This document shows positions 60,934 to 64,000 of a DNA stretch of 64,000 bases, piece after piece. Source of the stretch: Armatimonadota bacterium (GTDB taxonomy: Bacteria > Armatimonadota > Zipacnadia > Zipacnadales > UBA11051); the NCBI GenBank assembly GCA_013178155.1, contig JABLXH010000040.1:16675-80674 (forward strand). Reading direction: 5' to 3'. The notes below the pieces were generated by a model. That model was given only the letters and a program-made list of their open reading frames with translations, had not been told where the DNA came from and did not search any database. A program made the translations under genes and the position numbers. Position 1 is the stretch's first letter. Each line of letters begins with the position of its first letter.

Positions 60934-61932
60934 TCAGGCGTACACGAAGGCTCGGCCAGGAGCGATCAGCAGGGCCTCGCGGGCGGCGGAGCGCGCCTGC
61001 CCCAGCAGGCTCTCGGCATCGGCGCCCGTGATCTCCCAACCGCTTACTCCCAGCGCGAACACGACCTCAGAGCTGACCAGGTTGTCAGCGGCCAGCGCCT
61101 CAGCCACACGACCCGCAGCGATGAGCGCGGCGCGGGGGCCGGTGCTGTAGAAGAACGCCCCGTAGGTGCGAGGCCCCAGGCGGCCGACGAGGTCGGTGCG
61201 TCGCACCGCGGCCCTTAGGTGCCCTCCCACCCGGGCGTGGACCAGGGCGCCCAGTTCGGCCCTGGGGTCGGCAGGGCGCAGCTCCAACACCGCCAGCGCC
61301 AGTTCTCCGAGATGCCGCCGCGCCCGCTCGATCTCGCGGTCCAGGCAGTCGAGGAAGTACTCCTTGATGTAAGCTCCACTTTCCGGGCAGATGAGCGGCC
61401 TTTCATGGCCGTGACCCGTGGTCACAGCCCGCAGCCACGGCACGGCAGTTCGCACCAGTTCCGCTGCCTCTTCCCATCGCCGCTCTGTGAACTCCGCGGT
61501 GTCAACGTCCAGGCAGACGAGACGGACACAGGCCCGCGCTTCGTCGCTTAGCCATAGCACTCGGTCGCGATAGCACACGCGCCCGACTCTGAGGGCGGGC
61601 GCATCCGGTTGGACGCAAACAGACAGCACCGGGACGTCCGTCCAATCGAGTCGGCCAACTTGGGTGCCCAACTGCGGCCCAACCGCCCCTCTGAAGTGGT
61701 CGAGTTGAGCCCGCAGGTCCGCTGGCTGTAGCGGCGCCACCGAGCCGAGCCACAGCGTTGGCCCGGCGGCGGTGACCATGGCCATGGCTGCCAGGTCCAG
61801 GTCCAGGCGGTGGCCCAGTTCCGTGAGGCTGCAGACGACCTCCAACGGAGTGCGGGCGCTGCCCAACTGACCCGCAGGATGCGAGCCGGTGTCTGCCTTC
61901 AAATGCTGCACTCCAGCAGCCGGATCTGCCAT
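60934..61932 (-). CDS. Degenerate-GGDEF-like regulatory protein
   Basis: 332 residues. The N-terminal ~190 residues form a GAF-like sensor (SARTPLEVVCSLTELGHRLD, AAMAMVTAAGPTLWLGSV). The C-terminal part follows the diguanylate-cyclase layout (YIKEYFLDCLDREIERARRH, LALAVLELRPADPRAELGAL, VHARVGGHLRAAVRRTDLVG), but the GGDEF motif is replaced by RLGPRTYGAFFYSTGP, so catalysis is unlikely. It may be a c-di-GMP- or GTP-binding sensor or a non-nucleotide regulator. ATG 61932 has GAGGTG 6 nt upstream. Single gene, followed by the rpmH promoter region. Confidence 0.7.
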   Translation of the reverse strand: MADPAAGVQHLKADTGSHPAGQLGSARTPLEVVCSLTELGHRLDLDLAAMAMVTAAGPTLWLGSVAPLQPADLRAQLDHFRGAVGPQLGTQVGRLDWTDVPVLSVCVQPDAPALRVGRVCYRDRVLWLSDEARACVRLVCLDVDTAEFTERRWEEAAELVRTAVPWLRAVTTGHGHERPLICPESGAYIKEYFLDCLDREIERARRHLGELALAVLELRPADPRAELGALVHARVGGHLRAAVRRTDLVGRLGPRTYGAFFYSTGPRAALIAAGRVAEALAADNLVSSEVVFALGVSGWEITGADAESLLGQARSAAREALLIAPGRAFVYA

Positions 61933-62175
61933 ACGACACCTCGTCACCGTTCTGCCGGCCATTGTCTCGGCAGTCCTCCGTGAGTCTTTATGGCCCGCAA
62001 GCCAACAATGGGAAGCTTGCGAGTAACAGCATGCAAACGAGCCATGGCTGTGGGAGGGATGACTGGACCGCGCGGCGAAGTGAGTTGTGCTGCGAACTGG
62101 CGGGCGGCGCGATAGACGCGCGGGGGCGCAGGGGCACACGAGCGTAACCGCCCAGCCACGCAGCGTCTCAGGGCC

Positions 62176-62571
62176 ATGCGCGAGCGCCACTATGTCTACA
62201 CGCGGCCGAAGAAGCCGCTGACAACGGAAGCGGTCGTGCTGCTGGTTCTGCTGGCTGTGGGCACGGTTGTGCTCATCGCGGTGCATCTTGGCGCCTACCT
62301 CGAGGCGCGGCGCCTGCGCAGTGATGCGAGCGGTACCAACGGTCCTCGCGCCGAACGAGTCTGGTTGTCAGGGTCCGAGCGGGAAACCCCCCCAGGCCCC
62401 TGTGGAACCGCCGCGCTGACCAAGGCTGTCAGCGCGGCGACGCACTACCAATACTGCCCAAGCCCCACCAAGGAGGGTCACTGCCGTGATCAAGTCCATC
62501 AGCTTCTGGTCGTTCCCTGCGGGTCTCAAGCTCAAGCAGATCTTCCAGCTCGCCAAGGATGCTGGCTTTGA
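62176..62571 (+). CDS. Possible small membrane protein (uncertain)
   Basis: A 131-residue frame whose first 45 residues are protein-like: a charged start (MRERHYVYTRPKKPL) and a strong hydrophobic helix (AVVLLVLLAVGTVVLIAVHLGAYLEARRLR). After about residue 50 the sequence loses protein character, and the frame overlaps the next gene by 86 nt, so the true C-terminus may be shorter or frameshifted. Only CAGGG lies upstream of the ATG. It may be a real single-pass protein of about 50-60 residues; weak call. Confidence 0.35.
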   Translation: MRERHYVYTRPKKPLTTEAVVLLVLLAVGTVVLIAVHLGAYLEARRLRSDASGTNGPRAERVWLSGSERETPPGPCGTAALTKAVSAATHYQYCPSPTKEGHCRDQVHQLLVVPCGSQAQADLPARQGCWL

Positions 62572-63304
62572 GGCCATCGAGTTGACCCTGGAGGCCCAGG
62601 GCGAGATAACGCTTAAGACCAGCGCCGCTGACCTCAAGGCCATTCGCCAGGCGGCCGAGGGGGCGGGCCTGTGTGTGCCGACTTTCGCCACTGGTCTTTA
62701 CTGGGCGGAGCCTATTATCGTGGATGGCGGCAAGACCAACCCCAAGGGTGTGGAGATCCTGAAGAAGAGCCTCGAGTGCGCCAAGGCGCTGGGGGCCGGG
62801 ACGGCCCTCACCATCCCCGCCAGTGTCACTTCTACCCTGCCCTACGACGTGGCCTATGAGAAGAGCATCGCGGCGCTTAAGAAGCTGGCGCCGGTGGCGG
62901 AGAAGGCGAAGGTCAAGATCGGCGTGGAGTATGTGTGGAACAACTTCCTGCTCAGTCCGCTGGAGTTCGCCCGTTTCCTGGACGAGGTCGGCAGTGAGTG
63001 GGTATCAGCCTACTTCGACGTGGGCAACGTCCTGCGGACCGGCTTCCCCGAACAATGGATCAGGATCCTCGGGAGCCGCATCAGCGCCGTCCACTTCAAG
63101 GACTTCCGCCGCGAGATTGGCACGATCCCGGGCTTTGTGGACCTGCTGGAGGGCGATGTGGACTGGGCTGCAGTCATGAAAGCTCTGAAGAGCATCAAGT
63201 ACGAGGGCGCGGTGACCGCGGAGATGATGCCGCCCTATCCCTTCTTCCCGCAGCGTCTGATCGAGGCCACCAGCAAGTCCATGGACGCTATCCTCACCCT
63301 TTAG
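62486..63304 (+). CDS. Sugar phosphate isomerase/epimerase (hydroxypyruvate-isomerase-like TIM barrel)
   Basis: 272 residues. IKSISFWSFPAGLKLKQIFQ opens the barrel, KVKIGVEYVWNNFLLSPLEF and WVSAYFDVGNVLRTGFPEQW give metal Glu and Asp, VHFKDFRREIGTIPGFVDL is the substrate segment and VTAEMMPPYPFFP the last Glu. The window carries three relatives (15907, 53115, 55202), all in sugar contexts. Start is GTG 62486, with GGAGGG 8 nt upstream. Substrate unknown. Confidence 0.87.
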   Translation: MIKSISFWSFPAGLKLKQIFQLAKDAGFEAIELTLEAQGEITLKTSAADLKAIRQAAEGAGLCVPTFATGLYWAEPIIVDGGKTNPKGVEILKKSLECAKALGAGTALTIPASVTSTLPYDVAYEKSIAALKKLAPVAEKAKVKIGVEYVWNNFLLSPLEFARFLDEVGSEWVSAYFDVGNVLRTGFPEQWIRILGSRISAVHFKDFRREIGTIPGFVDLLEGDVDWAAVMKALKSIKYEGAVTAEMMPPYPFFPQRLIEATSKSMDAILTL

Positions 63305-63344
63305 GCCGGGAGACGGGTCTGCAATCCAGGACAGGAGGGCTACG

Positions 63345-63599
63345 ATGGCCCAGTTCGAATACCAGATTGTTGAGCAGGCGGGGGGGCGGGTTTCGCACCT
63401 CAATGACCGGATCATGCAGTTGGTAAATGAGGGTTGGGAGCCCCAGATGATGTCCGGGACACCCCCGCACGTGAGCCTGCTGATGCGCCGCCCTGCGGCC
63501 GCACGTGCCGCCGCGCCTGCCACAGCGACGGCCGCTGCGCCACGTCCCGCCCCTCAGGCGCCGGTGCCAGGGACGCAGCCACCACAGCCGTCCCAATAG
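63345..63599 (+). CDS. DUF4177-like small protein with Ala/Pro tail
   Basis: 84 residues. MAQFEYQIVEQAGGRVSHLN and IMQLVNEGWEPQMMSGTPPHVSLLMRRP fit the DUF4177 small alpha/beta fold; the last ~35 residues are a low-complexity Ala/Pro tail. Function unknown. AGGAGGG precedes the ATG. It lies 40 nt after the TIM barrel gene and 33 nt before larB. Confidence 0.75.
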   Translation: MAQFEYQIVEQAGGRVSHLNDRIMQLVNEGWEPQMMSGTPPHVSLLMRRPAAARAAAPATATAAAPRPAPQAPVPGTQPPQPSQ

Positions 63600-63632
63600 C
63601 TTGCGTACCAGCGGAAGGATGCAGGGTGGCTA

Positions 63633-64000
63633 ATGCGCGAGGAACAGCTCCAGGAGCTCCTGGGTCGGGTTGCGGCAGGTGACCTCTCGGTGGCGGAGGC
63701 TCTCCAGAGCCTCCGCTTCCTTCCCTTTGAGGACCTCGGTTACGCCAAGGTGGACCACCATCGCCCCCTGCGGACCGGCTTCCCGGAGGTCATCTTCTGC
63801 CAGGGCAAGCAGCCGTGGCAAGTGGCGGAGATCGCCGAGCGGCTGCGCCGTCAGGTGCCAGTGGTACTGGCGACGCGGGCCAACGAAGAGGCCTACGCCG
63901 CCGTGTGTGAGCGCTGCCCGGAGGCCACCTATGACGCTACGGCCCGTATCATTCGCCTGGGCGAGCCCGATCCGCCCCGTCCGGGCATCCCGCCGGCTTT
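63633..64000 (+). CDS. larB: LarB-like nickel-pincer cofactor biosynthesis protein (3' partial)
   Basis: 122 codons are visible; the gene runs off the window. VDHHRPLRTGFPEVIFCQGK and the following EIAERLRRQVPVVLATRAN match the N-terminal region of LarB, a PurE-like carboxylase/hydrolase that prepares the pyridinium precursor of the lactate racemase nickel-pincer cofactor. Residue spacing fits LarB better than PurE, which lacks this N-terminal part. ATG 63633 is used; the CAGGGTGG upstream is only a modest ribosome site. larC and larE, if present, lie beyond the window. Confidence 0.8.
   Translation, partial: MREEQLQELLGRVAAGDLSVAEALQSLRFLPFEDLGYAKVDHHRPLRTGFPEVIFCQGKQPWQVAEIAERLRRQVPVVLATRANEEAYAAVCERCPEATYDATARIIRLGEPDPPRPGIPPA

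Overview
The window is GC-rich bacterial chromosome, about 95% coding, with a mostly minus-strand layout. No plasmid, phage, IS or CRISPR signal is visible. The gene set mixes traits common in Gram-positive and related lineages (ClpC, RNase J, Jag, a PrsA-like foldase) with diderm-like traits (Wzm/Wzt-type polysaccharide export, GmhA, an LpxH-like phosphoesterase). It also carries many saccharide-degrading and sugar-isomerising genes (sulfatase, CBM9/DUF4091 protein, GH-like proteins, four xylose-isomerase-like TIM barrels). This combination suggests a saccharolytic Armatimonadota-like organism. That assignment is inference from gene content; no 16S rRNA or other decisive marker is present.

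Layout. 0-6.4 kb: partial class I amidotransferase-like hydrolase, lytic transglycosylase, tRNA-Glu with a perfect promoter and terminator, an exported TPR/HExxH protein, and a two-gene CreD-like operon. 6.4-10 kb: glycosyltransferases flanking an ABC polysaccharide exporter. 10-16.7 kb: minus-strand carbohydrate cluster (AGE epimerase, sulfatase, NAD epimerase, alcohol dehydrogenase, HIT, membrane protein, Hyi-like isomerase). 16.8-20.3 kb: ilvE and clpC on the plus strand. 20.4-30.7 kb: minus-strand envelope and catabolic genes, including a CBM9-DUF4091 gene split by a +1 frameshift, rsmI and a foldase. 31-34 kb: plus-strand PfkB kinase, NifU-like protein, phosphoesterase, transaldolase-like aldolase. 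34-47 kb: one tightly packed minus-strand run of 11 genes behind a single clear promoter. 47-51 kb: RNase J, type-4 UDG, dapA and a 72-residue AAPKK-repeat protein. 51-57.3 kb: xylulokinase, cyclophilin-like protein, two TIM-barrel isomerases, glycerate kinase and a divergent PfkB kinase, which looks like a sugar or sugar-acid pathway. 57.3-60.7 kb: the conserved rpmH-rnpA-yidD-yidC-jag block with its own promoter. 61-64 kb: degenerate-GGDEF-like protein, small ORFs, a TIM barrel, a DUF4177-like protein and the start of larB.

Recurrent sequence signals. Housekeeping promoters are unusually legible (TTGACA or TTGCCA, 17-18 nt, TATAAT-like), hairpins sit between convergent genes, and neighbouring genes often overlap as NTGA (ATGA, TTGA, GTGA).

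The most interesting items are a YidC whose ectodomain looks like an OB fold plus TPR, a ClpC without the usual coiled-coil middle domain, the AAPKK-repeat protein, the frameshifted CBM9-DUF4091 gene, an orphan dehydratase activase in the long operon, and the TPR/HExxH protein. I did not find one clearly new multi-gene defence or mobile system.
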